Shown: piece after piece, positions 46,501-59,000 of the stretch | How positions within the stretch are numbered: position 1 is the stretch's first letter | Layout: each line of letters starts with the position of its first letter | Assembly: GCA_013368375.1 (NCBI GenBank) | Contig: JAACJP010000008.1 | Span: forward strand, 930,001 to 994,000 | Reading direction: 5' to 3' | DNA from: Tricholomella constricta | Taxonomy: Eukaryota; Basidiomycota; Agaricomycetes; Agaricales; Lyophyllaceae | Length of the DNA: 64,000 nucleotides | Notes under the pieces: generated by a model | Database searches by the model: none | The model's input: the letters and a program-made list of their open reading frames with translations, nothing else | What the model was told of the DNA's origin: nothing | Program-made: the position numbers and the translations under genes

Positions 46501-47870
46501 TTCTAAATGGAGGCGAAAGTCGTACCACATAACGTATATAGCGAGCCCATATATCACCAGAGGCAGGAACACTCCTTATGGCTCTTTTAAGCACAGAAAG
46601 CTCAACATCCGGTCCCGCTTGATTAATTCGCTGAACATTTGTGAGGAGAGACGCGATGGACATTCCGGCGAAGACATACCAGCGAATCACAGTAGCCCGC
46701 CCAAAACATCCTCAGCGCCAACTCTGCCCCGTCCTTACTGTTGAATCTCAACTTGTCGGCTTCGGCGATGGCGCGCTCGTACACAGTGTTCATCACGAAC
46801 AGGTCAGGATTTCTGGCTCGGCGTTCGTATGCAATATATCGTGCATACTCATCAATCGAGAAGTTCGACTGCGCCTTTAAAAGAGTGAGGCGATGGATCG
46901 TACGATGTTATTATACTGTAAAATACGTACCAGGGCCCTTTCGAAGGGTTCGCGGCGCTCAAAAGACTTCATAGCCTGAGTACGCAACTTTGATGCAGAC
47001 ATGAGAAGCGCCTCATACTCTTCAGGAGGTCGATAGTTCGTGGTGAAGGTCGAGTAATATTGTGCAGTCTCCTCCGAATCTACCTTTGTTTGAGGTGAAG
47101 TACGTTTCGGACATCAGAATAGCGCACCTGCATGAGGCTGTCGTAAACGCGTCAAAAAGAACAACTGAATAGCATCCGTAAGAGAGGCCCTATCAGGATA
47201 TTGAGTGCCAGGCAGGAGACCAAGGAATTCATTAGCACTTTTCTGACACGGCGGCCGTTTCCAATTGCTGGAGCTCCCAGTCACGCTGCAGGTCCCACAG
47301 CAAGTGACTCTGTGAAATGTCAGAATCAATCCCAACCCCTAAGTGAAAGACGTCACCTCTGTCAGGTGTCCAATCCCCTTGTTCACGACTTCCGTGATCG
47401 CTGTCCGGGTCCAAGGCGTGGAGAACAAGTCTCCTAACGCGGCAGGCTTGGGCTCGGCTTCAGCGCTGGAGTAGCGTTCATGGCTATCGAGAAGAAATTG
47501 CAAGTGTTTCTGGAGGATCGGCAGAGCTGTAAATCACACATGATTCATGACGAGTCTCACACGGAGTAGCTGGAAACGCACAGAGATAGTCCGCTTCTGC
47601 CCGAAAGTACAGAGCTAGAAGCTCTTCCACTCCCTCAGCTGTTTCGAGACCCACGGCTTTCTCTTTCTCTTCAATTAAGACCGACCACACATCCTTTCCG
47701 GCTGCCAGAAAGTCTGACAACATCTCCATGGCGGACTTTAATTGCGCCTCCATGCCCTCCAGAGATTGAGCAAGCCGAATGTGCTGTATGTGAAGGCTGA
47801 TGTCATACGGGCTTTCAGAAAGGTCGTTCAGGACCTTGGTCAACGCTTCCAGAGATTGTGCTTCGTCCAT
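43598..47870 (-). CDS. PRP24: Prp24/SART3-type U6 snRNP recycling factor (HAT repeats and RRMs)
   Basis: This factor promotes annealing of U4 and U6 snRNAs. The first ATG in frame is at 47870 (MDEAQSLEALTKVL). The N-terminal two thirds (45600-47870) are helical half-a-TPR (HAT) repeats with YDISLHIQHIRLAQ, WSVLIEEKEKA, WKMELRWFIK and DIYMKNIDWPEAIWEAWIAF. Then come several RRMs: TLYVTNFPESADDAVIRELF (about 44900), REVYVAGLSKFTSKADLDKL (44540), GFAFIEYEQE (44370) and SVRIRNLPAATQEGLLQ (44060). The C-terminus is QGKGQDDFRKMLGGQ, the short Lsm-interaction motif shared by Prp24 and SART3. Presence of long HAT repeats makes it the SART3-like form rather than the short yeast form. About 20 short introns. 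It lies divergent to the F-box gene. Confidence 0.93.
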
Positions 47871-48474
47871 AACGCGGTCCCGAGTCGCCAAATGGGGAGT
47901 TGTTCGTCGCGATACCTGACAAGATACGCCCTATGCTCGGGTCAGAGATTAATTTGGCGCGTGAGACGGGCTGTGTCGAGTAAATTTAAGCTGGTGACAG
48001 TGTGGCCCGATGGGAAATTCCTGGCAACTCCTTCAGAGCGTTTGGCGTTGGCAATGGCATCGGTGCCGTTTCCTCGATCAGTCACGTGGCATTTGGCACA
48101 GCCACATCTCGCCATCATACCTGAGGAAGCAGCTTGAGTCTTGTCCACAATTGTCGCTGCTTACAGTTCTTACTTTCATGGTCAATTCTGTCTGACGTCT
48201 TGCTCCTTTGTCCAGACTGTCTCGGTCGCCTTGGTGCATTTGGCATGAACGCTCCGTAATTGTGGTCGTCTACAATGCTACACACGGATTAGATGCGGTT
48301 GCACAGCTCTAAGGACCTCGGCGCTTGGAAATGAGACCTTATCCTTTGTCCGATCCTGGGTCTCCGAGCTCGGCTGTTGTTCCATTCCACTGGAACACCC
48401 CTATCTGAGCATCTTACCGATGACACTGTGATATAAAGCAGGAGTCTGGGAAACGAGAGATGGTTCCCTTTCAC
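47871..48474. promoter_or_regulatory. Divergent promoter region of PRP24 and the F-box gene
   Basis: The 604 bases between two divergently oriented starts must hold both promoters and any 5' UTRs. ATATAAAGC lies at 48430-48438, 37 bases upstream of the F-box ATG, a possible TATA element. Small open frames here show no recognisable protein. Confidence 0.5.
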
Positions 48475-49920
48475 CATGCCTTCCGCGCTAAAGAGAACCC
48501 AACGGCGAGCGCTGACCCTCACGCGCTCCCTTGTAGACGCGGTTAAATCCAAACTGTGAGTGATTCTTGGGTTGCTGCCCATCATGCTATCTGATCCGCC
48601 GCTCCCAGTCTTTCCACTAAACCTCAGTCATGTTCACCGTTCGACGATCGCCCATCTATTCCCAAGCACGGCATAAGTCGGCCACGCCAGCTTCGAGGGG
48701 GTCGAATACCTGCGCACAAGGATGGCCACTTCATCCACAGACTTCCGGTTGAACTTCTGGCACATGTCTTCGTCCTTGGTGCGGAAAACGATCCGATGTT
48801 CCCCATCAGGATTTCGCATGTATGCAATAAGTGGAGGGAAGTGGCTTTGCATACCCCCACGCTATGGCGTCGAGTTACATTGAGTGCGCAGATTGACATG
48901 TGGAAGGAGAGGATACGGAGAGCCGGCGCCTGTACGCTTGACATCCGGCTGCTACCCTGGATTGCGACACGATCACCAGTCCTCGAACGCCAATATCTTG
49001 ACGCCATGACAGTCCAGTGGTACCTGCACACAGTCACGTCACTTATTCGACGGTGGCGATCTCTTGAAATCGTCTTTATAGACTACTCCCCTTACCTCTG
49101 GAATGCTGCACTTTCAGGGTGCTGTACAAAGAGCAGAAGAGCACAGGCCCTGGAAATGGTAGATCTGACACTTGTGTATCGTGCGAATGACGATACCAAA
49201 GAGTTTTGCCTCTTTTCCGGTTTCGCGCCCAGGCTTCGCAGCGTCACGCTCGACGGGATCAGATTGACCTGGCTTCCCTCGCTCTATGGAAATCTGACAT
49301 TCTTGGACTATACACATCACGGCTTTAGCGTCGGGCACCAGGCTGTGCACGATGTTATCTCCATGTTGGGTATTTCCAGCCGTCTGGTCGAGCTCAGAAT
49401 TTTATTTCCTTCAAAGCGCAAAGTTTCCGCTCCTACTCGTTTCCAACCGGTCTCTCAACGCGTTATCCTCCCTTCCCTCCAGCATCTCCATCTTCGTGTC
49501 GAAGGCTCTGATATTCCTTTTGAACTCGCGCATCTCATGACCTTGGTCTTAACCCCGTCCTTGACATCGCTTCGCCTCATCGACGTCGATCGCCGCCACT
49601 CCGCGTTTCCCAGTCTTAAATCCTTTTTCTATGTATACGCTATCTCCCCTTCTCTCCGGACATTACGAATCGAGCACGGATGGTATGACCCCCGCATGGT
49701 CTCCCCCGTCCTGTGCTCGTTGCCGAAGCTGCGCCAGCTGACAGTCAGGAGACCACATATGGCAGACGAAGTGCTGAACCTGAACACGCGAAGTCGGAAA
49801 GGACATCACCGGACTGGAGACTTTTCTCAATCCGGGCACCTCCACCTACACATCCATCCGAACTGCAGAGAACAAGTTCCTGCCGATCAGATGCTGAACT
49901 TTCGTCCGTCATTTCGCTAA
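48475..49920 (+). CDS. F-box protein
   Basis: The start MPSALKRTQRRALTLTRSLV lies in exon 1 (48475-48558). A GTGAGT...CCCAG intron follows, and exon 2 continues in frame to 49920. The F-box is at residues about 80-120 (IHRLPVELLAHVFVLGAEN, SHVCNKWREVALHTPTLWRR), the classic LPxELL..VF and C..W...A..TP.LW pattern. The rest is a leucine-rich, beta/alpha region of irregular repeats (LRSVTLDGIRL, LVELRILFP, ILPSLQHLHLRVEGSDIP). Such proteins are common, expanded and fast-evolving in agaricomycetes and usually recruit targets to SCF ubiquitin ligases; the target is unknown. The last 50 codons may be mis-framed: a different frame from about 49797 reads GKDITGLETFLNPGTSTYT and could be the true end after an unrecognised intron. 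Confidence 0.8.
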
Positions 49921-50194
49921 TATCTGTTACCTCGCCTCAATAATTCTACATGTATATATACCTGTGTACCATACATTCTTTTGTATCTCGTACTTTGGCC
50001 TGTAACATCACCGCCGAGCTCAGTTATGACCGCTCATTGTCCGCAACCGGTCCGATACGAACAGCCGAGCTCCGATGACGTGCCTCCGAATCCGGCAGCG
50101 GCCCGTAGGTTTGGTCTGGGGCATTTCTGGATCTTCTTCGACACTCATCCATACTAGCACAGTTATTTCCTGATCTGATACCCCATTACCATTC

Positions 50195-51344
50195 ATGTCT
50201 TTCCAACCGCAAGCCCTGTATAATCTGTCTGGACGAGTCGCCGTCGTGACGGGCGGTGGGACTGGCATCGGGCTCATCATCGCGCAGGGACTCGCAGCCA
50301 GCGGAGCTAAGGTGTACATTACGGGACGACGCCTGGAGGTCCTTAGGAAGGCGGCTGATGCGTGGAACGAGCAGAACGCAAACGCAGGGCCCGCGATCAT
50401 CCCGTATGCTGATTTGCTAGGGTCGCCGTGAGCTGTGCCGATCGACTGAATGATACTTGGTTTGGGGCAGGTTAAAGATGGATGTCACAGACAAGGGCAG
50501 TATCTTGGAGGGAAGGAAATTCCTTGAAGAGCAGGAGGGAAAGATACATATTCTGGTTAATAAGTTCGTCTTGCTACTCAGGGTACCTGGTGCGTCGGTA
50601 CTGACAAATGCAATTCTTGAGCGCGGGCCAAGTAGGTCCCACGTCTCCATTCCTGGGCGACCCCGCCGCACAACAGCTCAAGGACGCAGGGACTCTTGGT
50701 CAGGCGTTGTTCGATAACGAGACCTTTGGCCAATGGGCCGATCTATATACGATCAACACGTTTTCCGTATTTTTTGTTACCACCGCATTTTTGGGACTCT
50801 TGGACAATGGCTCCAGGGATATTGACGGATATACCTCTGTGGTCATTAACGTCACTAGCATCAGCGGACTTATTAAAGTCGCCCAGGAGCATGTAAGTTC
50901 CACCATTCCCTCTGTTTCCTCTTTGCATGGCGGGCGAAACCTAAACATCCATGCCGTGCAGTTTGCGTATAACAGCGCAAAGGCCGCTGCGTCGCATCTC
51001 ACAAAGATGCTCGCGACAGAATTTGCGCTGAAAAAGGTGAAAGTACGCGTCAACGCAATTGCGCCTGGCGTGTACGCGTCGGAGATGACACACGATTATA
51101 TCAAGCCGGAGGAAGTTGATAAGGTTGGGAAGGGTGTCCAGCCAGTGCCGGCGGCAAGGGCGGGAACGTGAGTGATCAGCTTCTCATCAGGCTCCTTGAT
51201 GCTGAGATGTTATAATGGCCGGTTAGTGGACAGGAGATGGCGGGCACCGCTATCTACCTCGCGTCACTCTCCGGCGGCTATATGAACGGCCAGGAGATCA
51301 TCATCGACGGCGGCTATACCACAGTCAACCCTTCCACTGTCTAA
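50195..51344 (+). CDS. Short-chain dehydrogenase/reductase
   Basis: This is an NAD(P)-dependent oxidoreductase of the classical SDR type. The start MSFQPQALYNLSGRVAVVT leads directly to the cofactor motif TGGGTGIG (residues 19-26). The next exons give LKMDVTD and ILVNN+AGQ, the NNAG structural motif rebuilt across an intron whose acceptor is TTGAG. The active-site Ser lies in INVTSISG and the YxxxK pair in FAYNSAKAAASHL. The C-terminal ends YMNGQEIIIDGGYTTVNPSTV (stop 51342-51344), the usual SDR signature. Introns at about 50427, 50559, 50893 and 51169 are short and in phase. About 300 residues. The basic residue of the fingerprint after beta2 (ITGRRLEVL) suggests an NADP preference. The substrate is unknown; the family includes 3-oxoacyl reductases and polyol dehydrogenases. 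Confidence 0.92.
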
Positions 51345-51468
51345 TACCTGTCCCTGGATAACAGTTTTCAGCGCTATCCCTCTCGAGAACGTATGATTTC
51401 GTTGTCGACTGGAACTTCGGTAGCAAGTCAGTCGTATTTGGGTGTCTCCGCTCCGGCTTTGTAATCAC
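51345..51468. other. 3' flank of the SDR gene
   Basis: A short spacer between the SDR stop and the possible minus-strand gene. Nothing else is seen in it. Confidence 0.4.
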
Positions 51469-52321
51469 TTAGAGCGTCATAGAATCCATAGAGGTAGCTG
51501 TAGCATTGTAGCTGGCAAGACCTGAATGAGGTTTCGTTCGAGCAGCACGTTTTACCAAGTGTTGATTTATCTCCTGGAAATCAATCCCCCATTCAATGAG
51601 TGAAGGGGAGCATATATCCTTGATGAAGTTTACAGTGTGCGTGCATAATAGCCGACCTCTAAGTACTAGAGATACCTCCATGCTTTACGCCACAGCGGGA
51701 ATACGATATTTCGCGTCGAATTTGAGCGACGATCCTGATCACTATATATTCAGCGGGAGTCTCTTCTTTGTCGTATACACAGCTAAAAAGTAGGCCAAGA
51801 AGTTTAGTAAAAATACATGGTGTGCCTGTCGGTCGATCTCGAAGTGTTGATATACTTTCACAACATCATGATCTTCCCCCGCTCCAAGGCAAGAGGACTG
51901 TGTTGCTGCCGTATCGTGAGACGTTGCGGGATTCGAGACAACATCTAGACCTCTTTTTCCGGGAGAATACAGAAGTGAGAACTTGGAGGGAAAGAATTCG
52001 TCTTGGAGAGAGATCATCCAGTATCGCGCATACCCAAGAATATCGAGTGCGCGGTGGCAGCAATGCAACAAGGTCACGCCACGTTAAATTTGTGAAGCCA
52101 ACATGCTCGGCGAGGAGATTACTATTGCCGCGTGAGCACACAATAGCCAAGCTTTCCACTGGCTCTAAATCCCCGAGACCTGAGGAGGTGTTGATCCTCT
52201 CGTACCGCACCTCCAGCATGTTCTCGTCGTCGACCAGTTCCGCCGTCACTCGGGTGTTTTTTCCCCCCTTCGGCGTTATATTTAGGCCGTTGTCGATCGC
52301 CGATATAGCTGTGCTTAGCAT
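51469..52321 (-). CDS. Candidate unrecognised gene, several overlapping frames
   Basis: I do not recognise a family. Three minus-strand frames look protein-like. The first runs from ATG 52321 (MLSTAISAIDNGLNITPKGG, then RVTAELVDDENMLEVRYERI). The second is at about 51742-52077 (KRGLDVVSNPATSHDTAAT, then HDVVKVYQHFEIDRQAHHVF). The third is at 51469-51681 (NFIKDICSPSLIEWGIDFQE). A GTATGC donor near 52045 could end the first, but I could not build one continuous model. The opposite strand holds a 200-codon frame (51768-52370) that I take as the shadow because it is Arg/Ser-rich without structure. This may be a fast-evolving gene or one in decay. Confidence 0.25.
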
Positions 52322-52384
52322 TTGCAGGTTACGCACAAGAGGTAAGCAGGCGTCGAACGCGTGGCCTTGAGGCAGATGGGACAA

Positions 52385-52783
52385 GGAATGCGATGAGCAT
52401 CAGTGAGCGCCCAATGTCAACTAAAACCATCGAGCATGACAGCTACAGCTATTTTCATGTCCTTCCCTGTCGAAATCCCATGATCACTTGGATTGTGACC
52501 AAATCATGTGGAGACGGAGATAGAAGCCCACAGGGGCTCAAGCGCAGCATTGACAAGTGAGACTGGTATTCGGAAAGAGAACGAATATCGATGCATCTAT
52601 GGTCGTAGATGCTCTCAAAATGTTCAAGGATTGAGATCTCCGAGTGGTACGTATGTAGTGGTTTGAAAGAATATGAAATCTATGAAATTTGCAAATTGAC
52701 ATGCAGCGTGAGAAATATTATGGGTAGACAGACCGAGACGACCAGGTTTAGACGCGGCTGTTCACGTTTCTCCACCACCTCTC
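52385..52783. promoter_or_regulatory. 5' region of the SKN1/KRE6 gene
   Basis: About 400 bases upstream of the GH16 start with no coding signal. It should contain the promoter. No specific element can be named. Confidence 0.4.
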
Positions 52784-55070
52784 ATGTCTCATACTCCGCG
52801 ACCTCGACGAGGTACCAACCATAATGGTCCTCAAGAATATGCTGCCGTACCCCAGAGCCCACGTTCGGCCCTAAATCACCCCTCCGGCTCCCACTACAAA
52901 ACACGGCCACCAACGAGAACCGCTTCTGTCAGTAGCCATCAACACCAGAACTTGCAATCAGGTCGAGGGGCAATTGCCGCTGGGGTCGCAACTGGAGCAA
53001 TCGGCGGTGGTTATGGACCTTATTCAGTGCGTTCTTTGTCGCTTTGATGACTTTCATTGACGCCCTAATCGAACTATAGTATCAACCTGACAACGGTAGA
53101 GACGCCGGCGTGTACAATGCCTCAAGGTTCAGCTCTTCGCCCTCAGAACAGTCTATGCTTACAGGCGCAGACAAACCGCCCGTGCAAAACACGTCCACAG
53201 TGCCACAATTCCTGTGGGATAAGGACCCCGACCTCGACGATGCGCTTCACAATCCTGACATACATGGCCGAGGCGATAACTCATTTACTATGTTCTCTGC
53301 GCGTGGATGGGCGAATGCTAGCGCTCTATTCGTCCTTATTATCGGGCTGCTTATGCTCTTCGCTGGGTATCCGATTCTCCTGTACTACAACCACCCATCT
53401 CCCCGAATCACAGGGTTCAACCTCGGTGGCATTAACGGGTCTGGACAGATCCCTGACCTTCCTGGGCTGCCGAGGTTAATAGATCCGACGACGCCTGATG
53501 ATGTCTTGACACGGATTGGGTCAGACGGGAAGAAATACGACCTCGTTTTCAGCGACGAATTCAACACTGACGGCAGAACTTTCTTCCCTGGTGACGATCC
53601 TTTCTGGGAGGCTGTGGATCTTCATTACTGGTAAGCACATTGGCGCAATTGTGAGCTCTGTTTAGCTAAAAGTATACGTTAGGCCGACTGGTGATTTAGA
53701 GTGGTACTCCCCTGAGGTCAGTTACCCCTACTTGATGATTGCTCTTGAGAACTTTTTTGAACGACACACAGGCCCTCACCACGGAGGACGGGAAGTTGGT
53801 GATTACGCTAACGCAAGAAACCTTTAATGATCTCAATTTTAAGAGTGGTGCGTCACCTTCCACTCAATCTACCAACCTTTGTTCAACCTTGGATTCAACA
53901 AGGCATGTTGCAATCGTGGAACAAACTATGCTACAACACTGGCTATGTCGAGGTTTCTGTGAGCTTGCCTGGGAGTCCCAGGGTGCCGGGCTTATGGCCA
54001 GGTGTTTGGTCAATGGGCAATCTTGTCAGTACTGCTTGTCTCGCTGTTTTATCTCCGTCTTATCTAAGTTGGCAGGGCAGAGCCGGCTACGGGGCAACAA
54101 ACGAAGGAATGTGGCCCTACAGCTATGACTCCTGTGATCTCGGAACCTTCCCAAATCAAACCGCACAAGATGGCACCCCAGAGGCCGTAGCTACGGGCTC
54201 GCCAGGCGATGGACCTCTCAGTTTTCTTCCCGGGCAACGACTGTCTGCATGTACATGCCCTGGCTCCGATCACCCTGGTCCCAAGGTCTCCAACGGTCGA
54301 GGAGTTCCCGAAATCGACATCCTTGAGGCACAGATTGATGTCAGCATCTTCAAGGGCGAGGTTTCGCAGAGCTTCCAATGCGCACCGTACAATTACAAAT
54401 ACGAGTTCGACACTTCGTCACCGGCTACCACGATCTACGACACCTCCAAGACAGCTTTCAACACATATAAGGGTGGTGTGTTCCAACAGGCCGTATCTGC
54501 CGTCACCTTGACAGAAGACGAGAACTATGGCGGCCAGGGGTACGGCACATATGGATACGAGTGGTATTTCGATCAAAATCGGAGGCAGGATTCGTACATT
54601 ACGTGGTATAGTACGGGAGAGAAATCATGGACAATTACCTCGGAGACAGTTGGTCCTGACTCTACTTCCCAAATCAGCGGACGGTTGATTCCTGAAGAGC
54701 CAATGGTACGAGTTGCTTTCTTTCGCCGTCCCTCAAACTTACACCCTTCTAGTATTTGGTGTTAAACTTGGGCATTGCACCTGGTTTTCAAAAGCAAGAT
54801 TATAAGCACCTGGAATTTCCCGCAAAGATGTATGTCGACTATGTCCGGGTATACCAACGGCAAGGGACGAAGAACGGCCTTACTTGTGACCCGCCATCAC
54901 ATCCTACGGCCGCCTACATTAAACGGTATGACTCCCCTACATCTTATGCTCGGAATATATAGCTCAAGGGCAATAATAGACACGTTGAAGCATATAACAA
55001 TCCCAACCTCACGACATGGGCGCAGGCAGGAAATACATTCCCGCGCAACTCGCTCTACCATGGCTGTTAA
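52784..55070 (+). CDS. SKN1: SKN1/KRE6 family beta-glucan synthesis-associated protein (GH16)
   Basis: This type II membrane protein is needed for cell-wall beta-1,6-glucan. The start [19 protein letters not shown] opens a cytosolic, disordered tail of about 160 residues. One membrane anchor follows ([20 protein letters not shown], nt about 53320-53385), then the SKN1 signature [18 protein letters not shown]. The lumenal GH16 domain begins with LIDPTTPDD and [17 protein letters not shown]. It carries the catalytic pattern [10 protein letters not shown] (54310-54340) and [14 protein letters not shown] across an intron. Late blocks are [13 protein letters not shown] and [11 protein letters not shown] last intron (54926-54979) joins YIKR to [13 protein letters not shown], and the protein ends PRNSLYHGC. 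About 650 residues, the family's normal length. It probably works in the ER/Golgi. Its position beside other genes is not informative. Confidence 0.94.
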
Positions 55071-55312
55071 ATGTCGTGGCAGCCCGCTATATCACGACTG
55101 AATGATTGCATGATACATGACCACGATAACGCCATTAATCGACCCTTCATACCGCCGCCACCTCATCATTACCTCTCACCCGACGTGGTCCACCCATCCA
55201 GACCATTCTAGATGACACGCCCCTCCTATACGCTGTCATCCTACCATCGTCATCACCACTACCCAATGTCCTCACAGACCCAGACCCTAGAGCATGACTC
55301 CCCTACGTCTTA
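54928..55312 (+). repeat. Dispersed 19-base near-identical pair
   Basis: ATGACTCCCCTACATCTTA at 54928-54946, inside the last intron of the SKN1 gene, recurs as ATGACTCCCCTACGTCTTA at 55294-55312 in the 3' flank, with one mismatch. The flanks do not match beyond this. Confidence 0.7.
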
Positions 55313-56043
55313 CATATACGTCGCCCGTGCTTGCATATTTTTCTTCATGAACTTTTTCACCAGTATTTATCCTTTGATTTCTTTGTTGGTCTGTTTGGAC
55401 ATAACTATAGTAGGACGTCTCCACATCGCCTTGTACCGCATATTTTTCTGTTGTGGCCTCTGCGATACCCACCTTCGCTTGCCGCTACAATCATTTGGAT
55501 GTAAAAAAAGATGCAATGTATGTGCCGGTGTCATATCACTCTTTATACTCGTGTGTCGTTAGAGTGCGCGAAGACGAGTACAATTCTAGATGGCTTTGCA
55601 GTAACCTTGTGCAAGCGTTCAATGCGAGAGCAGCTTGGATTCTCGTTATATCGAGTTTGGCAATGGTTGTGGCAACGTTGTATTCGAGGCTGGCCTAATC
55701 AGAATTGCCTTTTTGAGCCACCTCCTACGACATCGTCCTGTGCATGCCTCACTGCAGTGTGCTCGGTTACAGCTCTCAAGACCACCATGCTCAGTAAAGA
55801 AGATCGAGGGCAGACGAAAGCTCTGCATGGGTATGGTGAACGCGGGACAATGCCCCCAAACCGAAGGGACGCGTCTGGGAGTTCAGGCCTGTGGGTACCT
55901 TTCCACGATGCTTCCGCCTAGGATCTAATGCCATTCTTCGTCTCGACCTTGCAGATGGAAAAATCCCAGACCGACAAACATAGACCCCCCTCGGAATCAT
56001 ACTGTATGTCCACATTGCCTCAAGTACGAAGTGGTAATCAATA
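55071..56043. other. Intergenic region of about 1 kb
   Basis: It lies between two plus-strand genes. Frames on both strands are short, cysteine- and arginine-rich and unlike real proteins. It holds the second copy of the 19-base repeat. It should contain the SKN1 3' UTR and the promoter of the ULP2 gene. Confidence 0.4.
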
Positions 56044-59000
56044 ATGTCCATGCAGCGGTCGGGGCAACATGACTACTCTCCATGGACAGCCCACAGTATG
56101 GGCAACAATGCAGGCCGGAGGCAATCTGGCAACCAGACAGCGAATCGTACAATGACGAGCAGCCTTCCGCCGCCGCGAAAGAAGCAGAAAACGGCGCATA
56201 GAGCCACCTCAGGCTACTTCGACAACGGGCCGCAGTATGTTATGGGGCGAGGTGCGCATAGCAGATTCATTCCCGAAAGTTTCTCAATTATACGTATCCA
56301 GGGACACCTATCGACCCCAAAACGGCTGTTCCTCGTAAACATTTCGCCCGTGGGCCGGAAGTCATTAATCTAGACGACGAGGACGAAGACAAGGGAATTG
56401 CGTTGATGAGCACGCCAGACCGCCTTGATGTACTTGATTGTCCGCCGTCTGAAAAGGTATTGAAGGCCCGAAAGCCTTCGCCTCCGCGGTTTAGACAACA
56501 GCCAATCGATGTGGACGATGAGGACGATCTTATCCCCTATGATCCTGGCGCGCCTTCGGGGTCTCGTATTGTCAGTGACAGAGACGAGGCTAAGACATTG
56601 CAGGTCCTTGCTCCTGAAGAGTCCGACCCCATCACACAATATTCGCCATCCCCTCCTCGCGTGCCGTCGCCGAAGATCTTCCCTAATGTTCAGACGATGG
56701 TTCAAACAATCGAACAACAACAACAACAACGACACCTTGATCTTAGACAATACGTGCCATCCACACACAAAAAAAAGGGTGTGAAAAACAGTATGAAGGG
56801 CAAGGTAGGGCGGGGGAAATGTTATCTTGTTATCAAATCTGATGACCGACAACGTCGATTCCCGTACAGAACCCATCCACGACTGAACCACGCGACGCGG
56901 TGGCGACGAAGTCGACGAATTTCACGAGCTCTTCAGTGGCCGTGCAGCAGCCCGGGGTGAAGAAGATGCAATTACGGATCAAGGAGTGGTTCTTTGGCAC
57001 AGACCATCGACGAGACGGACCAACCTGTTTTTTATCATGGGAGAGGGAGACGTTGAGAATCATGGAAGAGGGAATGAGAACCCCTGTTCTCTCACTTGCA
57101 GTTCGGAGCGAAGTTGGATCCGTGGAGGTATGTTGCTTCAATTACAACATTTCGTTCGTCATTTTGGCATCTCGATTTGACCTTGATCTCGCTGTAGTAC
57201 TCGGAGCCCTCTGACTTCACAGTAATAATGTTGACGACGTTGATGCCCACTAACAAAAGGCGTTTCAATCTACCAAACAATGGTCGATTCAGGATGGGTA
57301 TGTGTCATTAATAACCTGTCGGGTCTGGGGAATCTTATTTGATAAAAAACAAAGGTGACCGCCACGCTGGGAACGTGACGGTCATGTTCGACGATCAGCA
57401 TGAAGACTGGTCCACCGCAAATTATTCGACTTTTGTTACCTGGATCAAGGGACATGTAAATGACAGTGGCGTTCTTCGGTACGTTATCATGTATCAGACA
57501 ACTCATCCCTAAAGTTGCCTGAACATTATGCCCTATCCAGTACTGGTGCCGCACAAAAAATGTGGGAAGCAAGCATGACTCAATCAGAACTCGGCGACAC
57601 AATCGCCACACGTCAACAGCGGCAGAAAGCCGATGAGGCGCAATCAGGCAGTGAGATTCGGCGCCCCTCCAAACGCCCCGCACCCGACGACGAATCAACG
57701 CCGCCTCCTGTAGGTGATTTGTCGAGTGGCCCCTCGAGTCACGGTGACGCTTCAGCATCGTCCTCATGCCCAGATTCTCGGATAATGTGACCACCCGCCA
57801 CTCCTTTTACTTCAAGAGCCTGCTAATGTAGTTTTGCAAGCAGGATCAGCCAGCACAGTGGCACCAGTAATTCAGGGATCGCTACTGCTCCCCGACGCTC
57901 AGCTCGTCGTCACGCCTCCCCAAGAAGGCTACGTTCCCCTAGCCCCGACTCGGATGAAGTGTATGTATTGGTGGCCATATATTCTCGGCCCATTGTGCGA
58001 CCTTACTGTCTCGCAGAATTTTGTGCTACCCTCGAGGGATTCCCGGTGCCGTCAACATCAACAATGCTGATCTCAAGAGGCTTCAGCCTGGGGAGTTTCT
58101 GAACGACACTCTCATTGAGTTCGGTCTGAAGTGAGTAATATTCTTCCTCTGTATCCTTTCATTTGAGACTCTTCGCTTCAAGGTTGTGGCTCAGACGGCT
58201 GGAGGAAAGCAACCCGGAATTGGCGAGGCAGATTCACGTCTTCAGTTCTTTCTTCTACAAAAAGCTTCATCAGAAAAAGTAAGTTCGACTCTTGTGACAA
58301 GTAAGACTTTATTCACTCCCCTTGCAGTATGGATGAAGGCTACGAGAGCGTTCGTAAGTGGACCGCCAAAATCGACATATTCAGTAAGAAATATATCATT
58401 GTCCCCATCAACGAGAAGTAAGGCATTTATTTTCGAGGCTCGTTTTGTCATTTAAGCTCTGATTCCTGCAGCTTTCATTGGTACCTTGTCATCATATACC
58501 AACCGGAACATGTCCTTATTCCCCCGCCAATCATGGCAAGTCCGGCGACAAGGGGTCGGAAGAACGTAGCTAGCACACGCGTGTCCCCCGCGAAACCTGC
58601 ATCGACTGAGAAGAAACTTGCGTCTATTTTCACGAAACCTACATCGACTTCTTCCAAACCACCATCAATAACGACCCAATTATCATCGACTGAGAAACCG
58701 TTATCAATGTCCAAACCACTGTCATCGAAAAAGCCACCTTCCTCTGGACAATCTTCGAAGCAGGAGGTCTCCCCATCAAGTGAGGCTGAAGTCGAAGAAG
58801 TGGTGATGGAGGGAATGGGGGGCCTGCTTAACTTCGAAGCATCTTGTTCCATCACCATCACCACTGTGGATTCTACCTCCGTATCCCGCGCGACCTCTGT
58901 TATTGAGGAGTCGGCAAATGCCAGTCACGATGATACTGTCGTTCCTGAATCCCCACCGACTGATATGGATGTCGAGGAGAACAATCTACCTGCAGCTCTC

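Noticed and set aside
47871..47891. Start of PRP24 upstream of 47870
   Set aside because: The frame is open there but the codon is TTG, not ATG. The first ATG is at 47870.
51768..52370. Plus-strand 200-codon open frame
   Set aside because: It is Arg/Ser-rich with no domain-like pattern and lies opposite more protein-like minus-strand frames, so it is probably a shadow.
56252..56301. Frameshift near the start of the ULP2 gene
   Set aside because: A 50-base GTGCGC...TCCAG intron restores one frame from ATG 56044 through VINLDDEDED.
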